Below are positions 1-6,747 of a stretch of 9,913 nt of DNA, in pieces. The DNA is from Sulfurivirga caldicuralii (lineage in GTDB: Bacteria > Pseudomonadota > Gammaproteobacteria > Thiomicrospirales > Thiomicrospiraceae): the NCBI GenBank assembly GCA_015661715.1, contig DQVN01000019.1, forward strand, positions 1-9,913, in the 5' to 3' direction. Within the stretch, counting starts at the first letter, position 1; each line of letters begins with the position of its first letter. Both the position numbers and the translations under genes were made by a program. The notes below the pieces were generated by a model, which worked only from the letters and a program-made list of their open reading frames with translations, made no database searches and had not been told where the DNA came from.

Positions 1-482
1 AGGGTCGCCCCACGCTCAAGGACTATCTCCCTGTCCCGGGCGTCTACCCCGCCGGACGGCTGGATCGAGACTCTGAAGGGCTGCTGTTGCTCACCGATGA
101 CGGCAAACTGCAGCAGCGCATTACCCACCCCCGCAACAAGCTGGAAAAAACCTATCTGGTGCAGGTGGAAGGCGCCCCGACCGAGACAGACCTGGCGCCC
201 TTGCGTCGCGGCATCCTGCTTAAAGACGGCCTTACCCGACCGGCCAAGGTAAAAATCATTGCCCCGCCTAAACTGTGGCCACGTAACCCACCGGTGCGCT
301 TTCGCAAGTCCGTACCGGACACCTGGCTGGAAATTCGCATCACCGAGGGACGCAACCGTCAGGTACGCCGCATGACCGCTGCCGTGGGTTTTCCAACCCT
401 GCGCCTGGTGCGGGTTAGAATAGGGCGCTGGCGTTTGGGCAAATTGCAGCCTGGTGAATGGATGGAGCTGAACAGCACATGA
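1..482 (+). CDS. rluE: 23S rRNA pseudouridine synthase, RluE type (RsuA/RluB/E/F family), 5'-truncated
   Basis: The reading frame is open from the window edge (first full codon at base 3) to TGA at 480-482, so the N-terminus lies outside. The visible part has the family's catalytic motif, [14 protein letters not shown], with the nucleophilic Asp codon at 63-65. It then has the K-TY-V-V-G strand, the [13 protein letters not shown] segment near the C-terminus and a final LQPGEW. These features define the RsuA-like pseudouridine synthases. RluE isomerises U2457 of 23S rRNA in E. coli. Assignment to RluE rather than RluB or RluF rests on the compact C-terminus, which ends soon after the QPGEW segment, and on the neighbours: rluE lies close to mnmA-hflD in E. 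coli as well. About 50-70 N-terminal residues are probably missing. The stop codon overlaps the mnmA start as ATGA, implying translational coupling. The family is certain; the paralogue is likely. Confidence 0.9.
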   Translation, partial: GRPTLKDYLPVPGVYPAGRLDRDSEGLLLLTDDGKLQQRITHPRNKLEKTYLVQVEGAPTETDLAPLRRGILLKDGLTRPAKVKIIAPPKLWPRNPPVRFRKSVPDTWLEIRITEGRNRQVRRMTAAVGFPTLRLVRVRIGRWRLGKLQPGEWMELNST

Positions 483-1585
483 AAGTCATTGTCGGTTTAT
501 CCGGTGGGGTGGACTCCGCCGTCAGCGCCCTACTGTTGCAACAGCAGGGCTACGAGGTGGAAGGCCTGTTTATGAAAAACTGGGAAGGGGACGATACCGA
601 AACCCACTGCCCCGCCCGCGCAGACCTGATGGATGTGATGCAGGTGTGCGACAAGCTGGGCATTGAGCTGCATGTGCGGAACTTTGCCAAGGAGTACTGG
701 GAGCGGGTATTCACCTATTTTCTGGATGAATACAAAGCGGGACGCACCCCCAATCCGGATATTCTGTGCAACAAAGAGGTCAAATTCAAAGCCTTTCTCA
801 ACGAGGCGCTGCGTCTGGGCGCGGACAAGATCGCCATGGGGCATTACGCCCGTAATGTGACCGATGCACACGGCCGTTACCATCTGCTCAAAGGGAAAGA
901 CGCCAACAAGGATCAGACCTATTTCCTTTATACCCTACAACAGCACCAGTTGGAGAAAAGCCTCTTTCCCATCGGCGCGCTGGAAAAGCCGCAGGTGCGT
1001 GCGTTGGCCGCTGAACAGGGTCTATCGGTGGCTAATAAAAAGGACTCCACCGGCATCTGTTTTATTGGCGAGCGTAAATTCCGCGACTTTCTCAGTCGTT
1101 ATCTACCCGCCCAGCCGGGCGAGATGGTCACACCCGACGGTGAAGTGGTCGGAGAGCATATGGGGTTGATGTATTACACCTTCGGGCAACGCAAAGGCTT
1201 AGGGATCGGCGGCGGCCATGGCCAGGACAACCGCCCCTGGTTTGTCGCGGAAAAGGATTTGCACCACAACCGTCTGATTGTGGTGCAAGGGGATGATCAT
1301 CCGTTGCTCTACCACCAGGCGCTGCTTGCCGATCAGTTGCACTGGACAGCGGGAACAGCGCCCGAAAAGCGCCAGCTCCACGCCAAAATCCGCTACCGCC
1401 AGGCTGACCAACCCTGCCGCATCGAGCCGTTGGCGGATGGGCGGGTCGCCGTGGTGTTTGATCAGCCCCAGCGGGCCATGACGCCGGGACAGTCGGTGGT
1501 TTTTTATGATGGCGATGAGTGCCTGGGGGGTGGTATCATTCGCCAAAGATTTCAGCATGAAACCCAGATGGAGCAGGCACTGTGA
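479..1585 (+). CDS. mnmA: tRNA-specific 2-thiouridylase MnmA
   Basis: The product is 368 aa, the same length as E. coli MnmA. The enzyme adenylates C2 of wobble U34 in the tRNAs for Lys, Glu and Gln and transfers persulfide sulfur from the TusE relay to make s2U34. An N-terminal PP-loop SGGVDS (residues 8-13) binds ATP. The catalytic pair is visible as Cys97 in [13 protein letters not shown] and Cys194 in [13 protein letters not shown]. The tRNA-binding GHYAR and KDQTYFLY segments lie between them, and the C-terminal beta-barrel ends in GGGII. I chose the ATG at 479 because the protein then begins directly with [13 protein letters not shown]. It overlaps the rluE stop (ATGA), and GGAG at 464-467 is a usable ribosome binding site. 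An upstream in-frame ATG at 458 lies inside rluE and adds residues atypical of the family. The 3' end overlaps hflD as GTGA. Confidence 0.98.
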   Translation: MKVIVGLSGGVDSAVSALLLQQQGYEVEGLFMKNWEGDDTETHCPARADLMDVMQVCDKLGIELHVRNFAKEYWERVFTYFLDEYKAGRTPNPDILCNKEVKFKAFLNEALRLGADKIAMGHYARNVTDAHGRYHLLKGKDANKDQTYFLYTLQQHQLEKSLFPIGALEKPQVRALAAEQGLSVANKKDSTGICFIGERKFRDFLSRYLPAQPGEMVTPDGEVVGEHMGLMYYTFGQRKGLGIGGGHGQDNRPWFVAEKDLHHNRLIVVQGDDHPLLYHQALLADQLHWTAGTAPEKRQLHAKIRYRQADQPCRIEPLADGRVAVVFDQPQRAMTPGQSVVFYDGDECLGGGIIRQRFQHETQMEQAL

Positions 1586-2229
1586 GCTACACCGATCAAG
1601 ACCGCACCTTGGCCTTTGCCGGTATCTATCAGGCCGCCCGTCAGGTCCATGATCTGGCGGCACAGGGTAAACGCCACGACCCTTACTTTGAAGTCAGCCT
1701 CAACAGCCTGCTGATCACCGACCCCGACAATACCCTGGATGTCTTTGGCGGCGAGCTGGAAAAGCTGCGTTTGGGCCTGGAGACCATGGTCACACAGATG
1801 CTCGGCAGCAACCGTAACCTCTATATCACCCAATATGCACTTGGGATGGTGATCCTGGCCAAAAAACTCCTGGCCGATTCAGAACGACTGAACCGCATCA
1901 GCGAAGTCATGGAAACCGCGCGGCGACAGAAAACCCACTTCGGCGAACTGAACCAGCAGGTGATCGAAACCTTCTCCCGCGCCTATAAAGAGAATATCAG
2001 CAACCTGAACCCCCGAATCATGATCAAGGGCATGCCGGTGTATCTGCAGGATGAAGCCAATGCCGCCCGTATCCGGGCGCTGCTGCTGGCAGGTATTCGC
2101 GCCGCCATTCTCTGGTATCAGACCGGTGGCACCCGCTGGCAATTGATCTGGAAACGGCGCGTCTACTTGAAAACCGCGCAACAATTGCTGAACCAGTTGC
2201 CCTCCAAGCCCCTGTTTTCACCGCAATAG
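1582..2229 (+). CDS. hflD: High frequency lysogenization protein HflD
   Basis: The product is 215 aa; E. coli HflD is 213 aa. It matches the DUF489/HflD family along its length: an N-terminal [14 protein letters not shown] helix, the SLNSLL and TLDVFGG segments, LRLGLETM, a central helical region ([12 protein letters not shown]), [10 protein letters not shown], and the strongly conserved [21 protein letters not shown] near the C-terminus. In E. coli, HflD is an all-helical protein peripherally bound to the inner membrane. It binds phage lambda CII and blocks its DNA binding; its normal cellular role is poorly known. The start is GTG at 1582, overlapping the mnmA stop as GTGA, with GGAG at 1570-1573 spaced 8 nt from it. 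Translational coupling to mnmA is therefore likely. purB, the usual next gene in many gammaproteobacteria, is absent here: hflX converges from the other strand after 2 bp. Confidence 0.95.
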   Translation: MSYTDQDRTLAFAGIYQAARQVHDLAAQGKRHDPYFEVSLNSLLITDPDNTLDVFGGELEKLRLGLETMVTQMLGSNRNLYITQYALGMVILAKKLLADSERLNRISEVMETARRQKTHFGELNQQVIETFSRAYKENISNLNPRIMIKGMPVYLQDEANAARIRALLLAGIRAAILWYQTGGTRWQLIWKRRVYLKTAQQLLNQLPSKPLFSPQ

Positions 2230-2231
2230 GC

Positions 2232-3527
2232 TCAGGTGAGGATCTCCATGTCATTCAACGCATGGAGACGCTGATATTGTGCCTCCGTCAAACGAATAGT
2301 CAGGATGGGGCGCCCCTGTTCGTCAAAGGTCTCATCCAGGACTTGACCCAGACTATACAGCGAGGCCCTCAGCTTACCGGCTGTCATGGGCAGACGCACC
2401 TTGACCTGATGATAACGCCCCTTGAAGTGGCTGGCCACCGCCTGCTGCAACAGGTCTAAGCCAATGCCCTCCCGGGCGGAAAGCCACACGCGTTTGGCCC
2501 GACCAGACGCATCCCAGTCAATGTGCGGTGCCACCGGCGGATCGAGCCGGTCAATTTTATTCATGACCATAAGCTGCGGCACAGCCTCTGCCCCCACCTC
2601 CCGGATCACCTCCTCCACATCCGCCATTTTTTCTTCCCGTAGCGGATCGGCCGCATCCACCAGATGGATCAGCAGATCCGCCTCCCGGGTCTCTTCCAGG
2701 GTGGAGCGAAATGCGGCCACCAGATCATGGGGAATATGCCGAATAAAACCAACCGTATCGGCAAAAATCACCGGCCCGGCGCCCGGCAGGTGTACCCGGC
2801 GCAAGGTGGCATCCAGGGTGGCGAACAGTCGATCTTCCGCATACACCTGCGCTGAGGTCAGCGCATTGAACAGCGTCGATTTGCCCGCATTGGTATAGCC
2901 GACAATGGTAATGGTGGGCAGATCGGTTTTCTTGCGACTGCGACGCCCCAATTCCCGCTGTTTGCGCGCCTTTTCAATACGCTTTTCCAGCTGTTTAATG
3001 CGCTCACGCAGCAGGCGTCGGTCTGTCTCCAATTGGGTTTCACCCGGCCCCCGTAGGCCAATTCCCCCTTTCTGCCGTTCCAAATGGCTCCAGCCGCGCA
3101 CCAGACGGGTGGACATATGACGCAATTGGGCCAGCTCCACTTGAAGTTTACCCTCGTGGGAACGGGCCCGTTGAGCGAAAATATCCAGAATCAGACCCAC
3201 CCGATCCAAGACCCGACACTGAACCAACTGCTCCAGATTACGCTCCTGGGCCGGGCTGAGGGCATGATTCACGATCACCACATCCGCCTGATGCGCCGCG
3301 ACGGCTTCTTGAATCTCGGCCGCTTTACCTCGACCCACAAAGTATTTGGCATCGGGACGATCCCGTCGGGTGGTGATCAGGGCGCACACCTCGGCACCGG
3401 CTGAATCCACCAGCTCGCGGAATTCTTCCAGCCCTTCTCGGTCCGCCTGCTGGTAAAAGTCCACATGCACCAGCACGGCCCGCTCCAGTGCACGCTGCGG
3501 TTTAATTCGCCCAAATAGTTCTGTCAT
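2232..3527 (-). CDS. hflX: Ribosome-associated GTPase HflX
   Basis: The product is 431 aa; E. coli HflX is 426 aa. HflX is an Obg/HflX-class P-loop GTPase that binds the 50S subunit and splits stalled or stressed 70S ribosomes. Residues about 20-200 form the HflX N-terminal domain plus a basic coiled-coil. Its signature segments include KYFVGRGKAAEI, the VNHALSPAQERNLE segment, RV-DRVGLILDIFAQRA, and KGGIGLRGPGETQLETDRR. The G domain follows: G1 GYTNAGKST at 210-218, G3 DTVGF at 257-261, G4 NKID at 323-326, and G5 SAR at 350-352. I chose the ATG at 3527 (MTELF) because a GGGGG ribosome binding site (3533-3537) sits 5 nt upstream. It is last in the minus-strand operon after hfq, as in E. coli, but hflK and hflC do not follow. 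Its TGA ends 2 bp from the hflD stop. Confidence 0.98.
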   Translation of the reverse strand: MTELFGRIKPQRALERAVLVHVDFYQQADREGLEEFRELVDSAGAEVCALITTRRDRPDAKYFVGRGKAAEIQEAVAAHQADVVIVNHALSPAQERNLEQLVQCRVLDRVGLILDIFAQRARSHEGKLQVELAQLRHMSTRLVRGWSHLERQKGGIGLRGPGETQLETDRRLLRERIKQLEKRIEKARKQRELGRRSRKKTDLPTITIVGYTNAGKSTLFNALTSAQVYAEDRLFATLDATLRRVHLPGAGPVIFADTVGFIRHIPHDLVAAFRSTLEETREADLLIHLVDAADPLREEKMADVEEVIREVGAEAVPQLMVMNKIDRLDPPVAPHIDWDASGRAKRVWLSAREGIGLDLLQQAVASHFKGRYHQVKVRLPMTAGKLRASLYSLGQVLDETFDEQGRPILTIRLTEAQYQRLHALNDMEILT

Positions 3528-3532
3528 GCATG

Positions 3533-3537
3533 CCCCC
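3533..3537 (-). promoter_or_regulatory. Ribosome binding site of hflX
   Basis: The minus strand reads GGGGG, then CATGC, then the ATG at 3527. The 5-nt spacing supports this start over an in-frame TTG seven codons upstream (3546-3548), which lies inside a strong hairpin stem. Confidence 0.55.
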
Positions 3538-3544
3538 AAACGGA

Positions 3545-3568
3545 ACAAGCCGGCCAGGGCCGGCTTGT
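3545..3568 (-). terminator. Strong GC-rich hairpin between hfq and hflX; partial terminator or attenuator
   Basis: The arms ACAAGCCGGCC (3545-3555) and GGCCGGCTTGT (3558-3568) are perfectly complementary over 11 bp. The central 2 bases mean the real structure is a stem of about 10 bp with a 4-nt loop. On the minus strand the hairpin lies after the hfq stop and about 8 nt before the hflX ribosome binding site. The bases after it (TCCGTTTGG) are not a true U-tract, so termination would be weak. More likely it is an attenuator, a processing site or a 3' stabiliser of hfq mRNA that limits read-through into hflX. Confidence 0.55.
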
Positions 3569-3594
3569 CTTATCCAACTTCTTCGCGCTCTAGA

Positions 3595-3891
3595 TTATTC
3601 AGACGCTTCAGCTGTTTCCTTCTCTTTTGGTGCTGATTCTTGTGTTGCTTCGCTTTCTGCAATCATTTCACCCAAATTGAACGACTTGGGATCCCGCGCC
3701 GGCACAATGGTGGAAATGGCATGTTTATAGACCATCTGGGTCACATTACTCTTAAGCACCACCACGAACTGATCAAACGAATCAACCCGCCCCTGCAGTT
3801 TGACCCCGTTGACCAGATAGATAGACACGGGAATACGCTCCCGACGCAGGGCATTCAAATAAGGATCCTGTATTGGTAGGGCTTTGGCCAT
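3595..3891 (-). CDS. hfq: RNA chaperone Hfq
   Basis: The product is 98 aa; E. coli Hfq is 102 aa. Hfq is a hexameric Sm-like protein that pairs small RNAs with mRNA targets. The Sm1 region runs from [21 protein letters not shown] to KLQG---SFDQFV, and Sm2 is [13 protein letters not shown]. Key positions carry the same numbers as in E. coli: Gln8, Phe42, Tyr55, Lys56 and His57 on the proximal face, Tyr25 and Lys31 on the distal face, and rim residues Arg16, Arg17 and Arg19 in RRER. Residues 69-98 form an unstructured acidic tail with eight Glu and two Lys. The ATG at 3891 follows GGAG (3901-3904) with 9 nt spacing. It lies 58 bp downstream of miaA and upstream of hflX, the canonical arrangement. 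Co-transcription with miaA is expected, possibly with its own promoter in the 58-bp gap. Confidence 0.99.
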   Translation of the reverse strand: MAKALPIQDPYLNALRRERIPVSIYLVNGVKLQGRVDSFDQFVVVLKSNVTQMVYKHAISTIVPARDPKSFNLGEMIAESEATQESAPKEKETAEASE

Positions 3892-3912
3892 ATCTGTTTA
3901 CTCCATCATCTC

Positions 3913-3940
3913 AATATATATCGCTTATCTTACTGGAAAA
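3913..3940 (-). promoter_or_regulatory. Weak candidate promoter for hfq in the miaA-hfq gap
   Basis: On the minus strand TATATT (3913-3918) could be a -10 element, with TTTTCC (3935-3940) as a poor -35 and a 16-bp spacer. The region is locally AT-rich compared with the surrounding coding DNA, and it sits 9-14 bp upstream of the hfq ribosome binding site. The -35 matches the consensus at only three positions, so this is suggestive only. In E. coli hfq also has several promoters within or after miaA. Confidence 0.25.
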
Positions 3941-3949
3941 TGCTTGCCT

Positions 3950-4894
3950 TTATCCATTCAATCGTTGCAGTATAGCCGCGCCAATGGTCTCCATGGATTG
4001 AGCATAAGGATCAAAGCAAAGCATCTCTGCCTCCTTGCGCAGCCAGGTCAACTGACGTTTGGCCAACTGGCGTGTGGCCACAATCCCTTTGTGTACCATG
4101 GTATCCCAATCATACTCTCCTGCCAGATACCCCCACATCTGTCGATAGCCAACGCTGCGAATAGCCGGCAACTCCGGGGTGAGGTCGCCCCGCGTATACA
4201 AGGCACGCACCTCTTGCTCAAACCCCTGTGCCAGCATGGTGCGGAAACGGCGTTCAATCCGTTGATGCAGCCTCTGGCGCCGGGCCGGTATCAAACCGAA
4301 TTTCATCAGTGTGAAATCCACCTGGGGCCGGGTATTGCGTTGCAGCACGGACAAGGGGGTGCCGGTGAGCCGATAGACCTCCAAAGCCCGAATCGTCCGC
4401 TGGGGGTCTGCCGGGGCAATGCGAGCCGCCGCTTCCGCATCCACCCGCTCCAGCTCGGCGCGCAGCACATGAGGATCCTGTTGCCACTGGGCGGTGAGTT
4501 CAGCGCGCAGTTCGGGGTCGGCCTCCGGTAAAGGCGCCAAACCATGCTGCAGGGCATTGAAATACATCATGGTTCCCCCCACCAGTAGAGGCAGACGCCC
4601 GCGCTGACGGATTTCAGCCACACATTGGCGCACATCCGCCACAAAACGCGAAGCAGAATAGCTGTCTGCGGGATCAAGAATATCGATCAAATGATGGGGC
4701 ACTCGGGCACGTTCCCCTGCCGTGGGCTTGGCAGTGCCGATGTCCATACCGCGATAAACCAGGGCGGAATCCACACTGATAATTTCCACGGGCAGAGACT
4801 CGGCCAGCCATAGCGCCAGCGCGGTTTTGCCCGTGGCCGTCGGCCCCATAATGGCCGGCACCTGATCCCGGTCTAAAAGCGCCTGCCAACCCAT
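3950..4894 (-). CDS. miaA: tRNA dimethylallyltransferase MiaA
   Basis: The product is 314 aa; E. coli MiaA is 316 aa. The enzyme transfers a dimethylallyl group to N6 of A37 in tRNAs that read codons starting with U, giving i6A, the precursor of ms2i6A. The P-loop GPTATGKT is at residues 17-24. The signature SVDSALVYRGMDIGTAKP follows, with Asp42 as the expected catalytic base, then VPHHLIDILDP and the LVGGTMMYF segment. The C-terminal part has RTIRALEVYRLTG, a helical tRNA-binding insert, and the conserved IRSVGYRQMWGYL and TRQLAKRQLTWLR segments. The ATG at 4894 shares one base with the mutL stop (TAATG), so translation is probably coupled to mutL. A G-rich stretch just upstream, within the last mutL codons, can serve as the ribosome binding site. 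The gene is intact. Confidence 0.98.
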   Translation of the reverse strand: MGWQALLDRDQVPAIMGPTATGKTALALWLAESLPVEIISVDSALVYRGMDIGTAKPTAGERARVPHHLIDILDPADSYSASRFVADVRQCVAEIRQRGRLPLLVGGTMMYFNALQHGLAPLPEADPELRAELTAQWQQDPHVLRAELERVDAEAAARIAPADPQRTIRALEVYRLTGTPLSVLQRNTRPQVDFTLMKFGLIPARRQRLHQRIERRFRTMLAQGFEQEVRALYTRGDLTPELPAIRSVGYRQMWGYLAGEYDWDTMVHKGIVATRQLAKRQLTWLRKEAEMLCFDPYAQSMETIGAAILQRLNG

Positions 4895-6681
4895 TATCGC
4901 CCCCGCATGAACAACCGATCCAACTGCTGCATATCCAGCTGCACCCAGGTGGGACGACCATGGTTACACTGTCCGGAGCGCTCTGTGGCCTCGATATCCC
5001 GCAACAGTTGGTTCATCTCTTCAAGGGTCAAGCGACGGTTGGCGCGAATTGATCCATGACAGGCCATGGTGGAGAGCATTTGATTGGTCAATTGTTGCGG
5101 CAAGTCTGTCGTGCCAACTTGCTTTAGCTCCGAGAGCATATCCCGCACCAGTTGATCCGCTGGCGCCTGGCTCAGCAATGCGGGCACCGCATTGATGCGC
5201 AACTGTTCCGGGCCCGCGCTCTCCATGTGAAAACCCCAACGGCTGAAGGTTTGTTGATGCGCTTCCCAAGTGCGCATCTCAGCGGACGCAACCGACATAA
5301 CCACCGGCACCAATAAGGGCTGACTGACCACCTGTTGCTGCAACCACTGTTGTTTCAGCCGCTCATAAACGATACGCTCGTGGGCAGCATGCATATCCAC
5401 CAGCACCATGCCCTGGGCGTTTTCCGCCACAATAAAGACACCGTGCACCTGGGCCTTGGCAAAACCCAGGGGTGGAAGGGGGCTGTCGGTATCCACCATG
5501 GCCTTTTGGCTGTTATCACCAAAAGGCACAACAGGTTCTGCCACCTTCAATGATGCATCCGGCTGTTGAAAGGCCAGAGCCGCTTGCAATGCAGCAGTGG
5601 CCGTATTCGTTTTATCCTCAGGCTGGGCTGTGCTCGGCCGCGGCGCTGAAACTGTTGGCCTGGGCTTGGCCACTGGCGCCGCCAGGGCCTGGTGTATGCG
5701 GTGGCGGACAAAGTCATATACCCAGCGTTGATTGGCAAAACGCACTTCCAGCTTGGCTGGGTGGACATTCACATCCACCTCTTCCGCCGGTAGCGTTAGA
5801 AACAGCACATAGGCCGGGTGACGGCCATGGTAGAGCACATCCCCATAGGCTTGTTTAAGCGCGTGGACCAATACTTTATCGCGCACCATGCGCCCATTCA
5901 CATAGAAATACTGCATATCCGCCTGGGCGCGGTTGAAGGTGGGTTGCGCCACCCAACCATGCAGCCGATAGGGGCCGCTTTCAAAGTCCACGGCCAACGC
6001 GGCCTCCACAAACCCGCTCCCCAGCAAGGCTTGCAGCCGCTTAAGCTGACTGGCTTCATCTTGAGCGGGTAACAATTGATGCAGCAGCTTGCCATTGTGG
6101 CGCAGTTGCAAGTGCACACCGGGATAGGCTAAAGCGATACGGCGCACCAGCTCATCAATATGACCCAGCTCTGTGCGTTCGGTTTTGAGGAATTTACGCC
6201 GGGCGGGCACATTGAAAAACAGATCATCGACCCTTACGCGGGTCCCCTGCGGCATGGCAACCGGCGCCGGCCCCTGCCAGTTCAACGCCCCTTCGGCATG
6301 AACGCGAAAGCCGCTGCTTGCCTCTGCAGTACGGCTGGCCAGTTCAAAGCGCGAAACGGCGCTGATGCTGGCCAACGCCTCACCGCGAAACCCCAGAGTG
6401 GAAATGGCGCGCAAATCCTCAGCGGTGATGAGCTTACTGGTTGCATGGCGACTGACGGCCAGCAGCAGCTCATCCTGATGAATACCCATCCCATCATCGC
6501 TTACCTGAATACGCTGCACGCCCCCTCGCTGCAATTCGATATCGATACGGCGGGCACCTGCATCTAAGGCATTTTCCACCAGCTCCTTGACCACGGAAGC
6601 CGGGCGCTCAACCACCTCCCCTGCTGCAATCTGGCTGGCGAGCTGATCCGATAAAAGACGAATAGATGGACGTTGACCCAT
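4894..6681 (-). CDS. mutL: DNA mismatch repair protein MutL, endonuclease-motif type
   Basis: The product is 595 aa. The N-terminal GHKL ATPase has QIAAGEVVERPASVVKELVEN with expected catalytic Glu33 and Asn37, then DDGMGI (62-67), a GFRGEALASI lid region (98-106), GTRVRVDDLFFNVPARRKFL, and VNVHPAKLEVRF. A Pro/Ala-rich linker covers about 336-405. The C-terminal dimerisation domain carries DMHAAHERIVYE (429-440), which fits the DMHA(X)2E(X)4E metal-binding endonuclease motif. It also has ACHGSIRAN (540-548), CNHGRP (572-577), and a terminal F-x-R. QPLLVP (454-459) fits the QxxLxP sliding-clamp motif. This resembles the nicking MutL of bacteria lacking MutH, not E. coli MutL. The ATG at 6681 starts MGQRPSIRLLSDQLASQIAAGEV, matching the usual family start, but it has no Shine-Dalgarno sequence. 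It lies 66 bp after the amidase gene and overlaps miaA. Confidence 0.98.
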   Translation of the reverse strand: MGQRPSIRLLSDQLASQIAAGEVVERPASVVKELVENALDAGARRIDIELQRGGVQRIQVSDDGMGIHQDELLLAVSRHATSKLITAEDLRAISTLGFRGEALASISAVSRFELASRTAEASSGFRVHAEGALNWQGPAPVAMPQGTRVRVDDLFFNVPARRKFLKTERTELGHIDELVRRIALAYPGVHLQLRHNGKLLHQLLPAQDEASQLKRLQALLGSGFVEAALAVDFESGPYRLHGWVAQPTFNRAQADMQYFYVNGRMVRDKVLVHALKQAYGDVLYHGRHPAYVLFLTLPAEEVDVNVHPAKLEVRFANQRWVYDFVRHRIHQALAAPVAKPRPTVSAPRPSTAQPEDKTNTATAALQAALAFQQPDASLKVAEPVVPFGDNSQKAMVDTDSPLPPLGFAKAQVHGVFIVAENAQGMVLVDMHAAHERIVYERLKQQWLQQQVVSQPLLVPVVMSVASAEMRTWEAHQQTFSRWGFHMESAGPEQLRINAVPALLSQAPADQLVRDMLSELKQVGTTDLPQQLTNQMLSTMACHGSIRANRRLTLEEMNQLLRDIEATERSGQCNHGRPTWVQLDMQQLDRLFMRGR

Positions 6682-6733
6682 AGACGGGCATTATACCGTT
6701 GTAACTTAGGCCGAATAGGATGGCGCCCGTCTA
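6681..6733 (-). repeat. 9-bp inverted repeat enclosing the mutL promoter region and start codon
   Basis: The arms TAGACGGGC (6681-6689) and GCCCGTCTA (6725-6733) are perfect complements separated by 35 bp. The arm nearer mutL contains the A of its ATG and lies directly after the TATAAT. In a transcript reading through from the amidase gene, the arms could pair and mask the mutL start region. As DNA they could be two half-sites flanking a promoter. A smaller palindrome, TACAG-GG-CTGTA (6732-6743), overlaps the outer arm by 2 bp. No U-tract is present, so this is not a standard terminator. Confidence 0.45.
6690..6695 (-). promoter_or_regulatory. Consensus -10 element directly upstream of mutL
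   Basis: The minus strand reads TATAAT, a perfect sigma-70 -10 hexamer, followed by 8 nt (GCCCGTCT) and the mutL ATG. No good -35 is seen at 16-18 bp; the candidates are CTATTC, TATTCG and CCTATT. If used, transcription would begin within about 2 nt of the start codon, giving a leaderless or nearly leaderless mRNA. That fits the missing ribosome binding site. Chance occurrence is possible. Confidence 0.4.
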
Positions 6734-6747
6734 CAGGGCTGTAATGG

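Noticed and set aside
1199..1663. Minus-strand open frame of 154 codons across the mnmA-hflD junction
   Set aside because: It is antisense to two well-supported overlapping genes, with no family features and no start signal.
3528..3548. hflX start at an upstream TTG (3546-3548)
   Set aside because: The codon is buried in the hairpin stem and lacks a suitable upstream site; the ATG at 3527 has GGGGG at 5 nt.
3884..4531. Plus-strand open frame of 215 codons opposite miaA, beginning near the hfq start
   Set aside because: It is antisense to nearly all of miaA, has no plausible ribosome binding site, and its composition (rich in His, Gln, Pro, Leu) is typical of a shadow frame. MiaA on the other strand is unmistakable.
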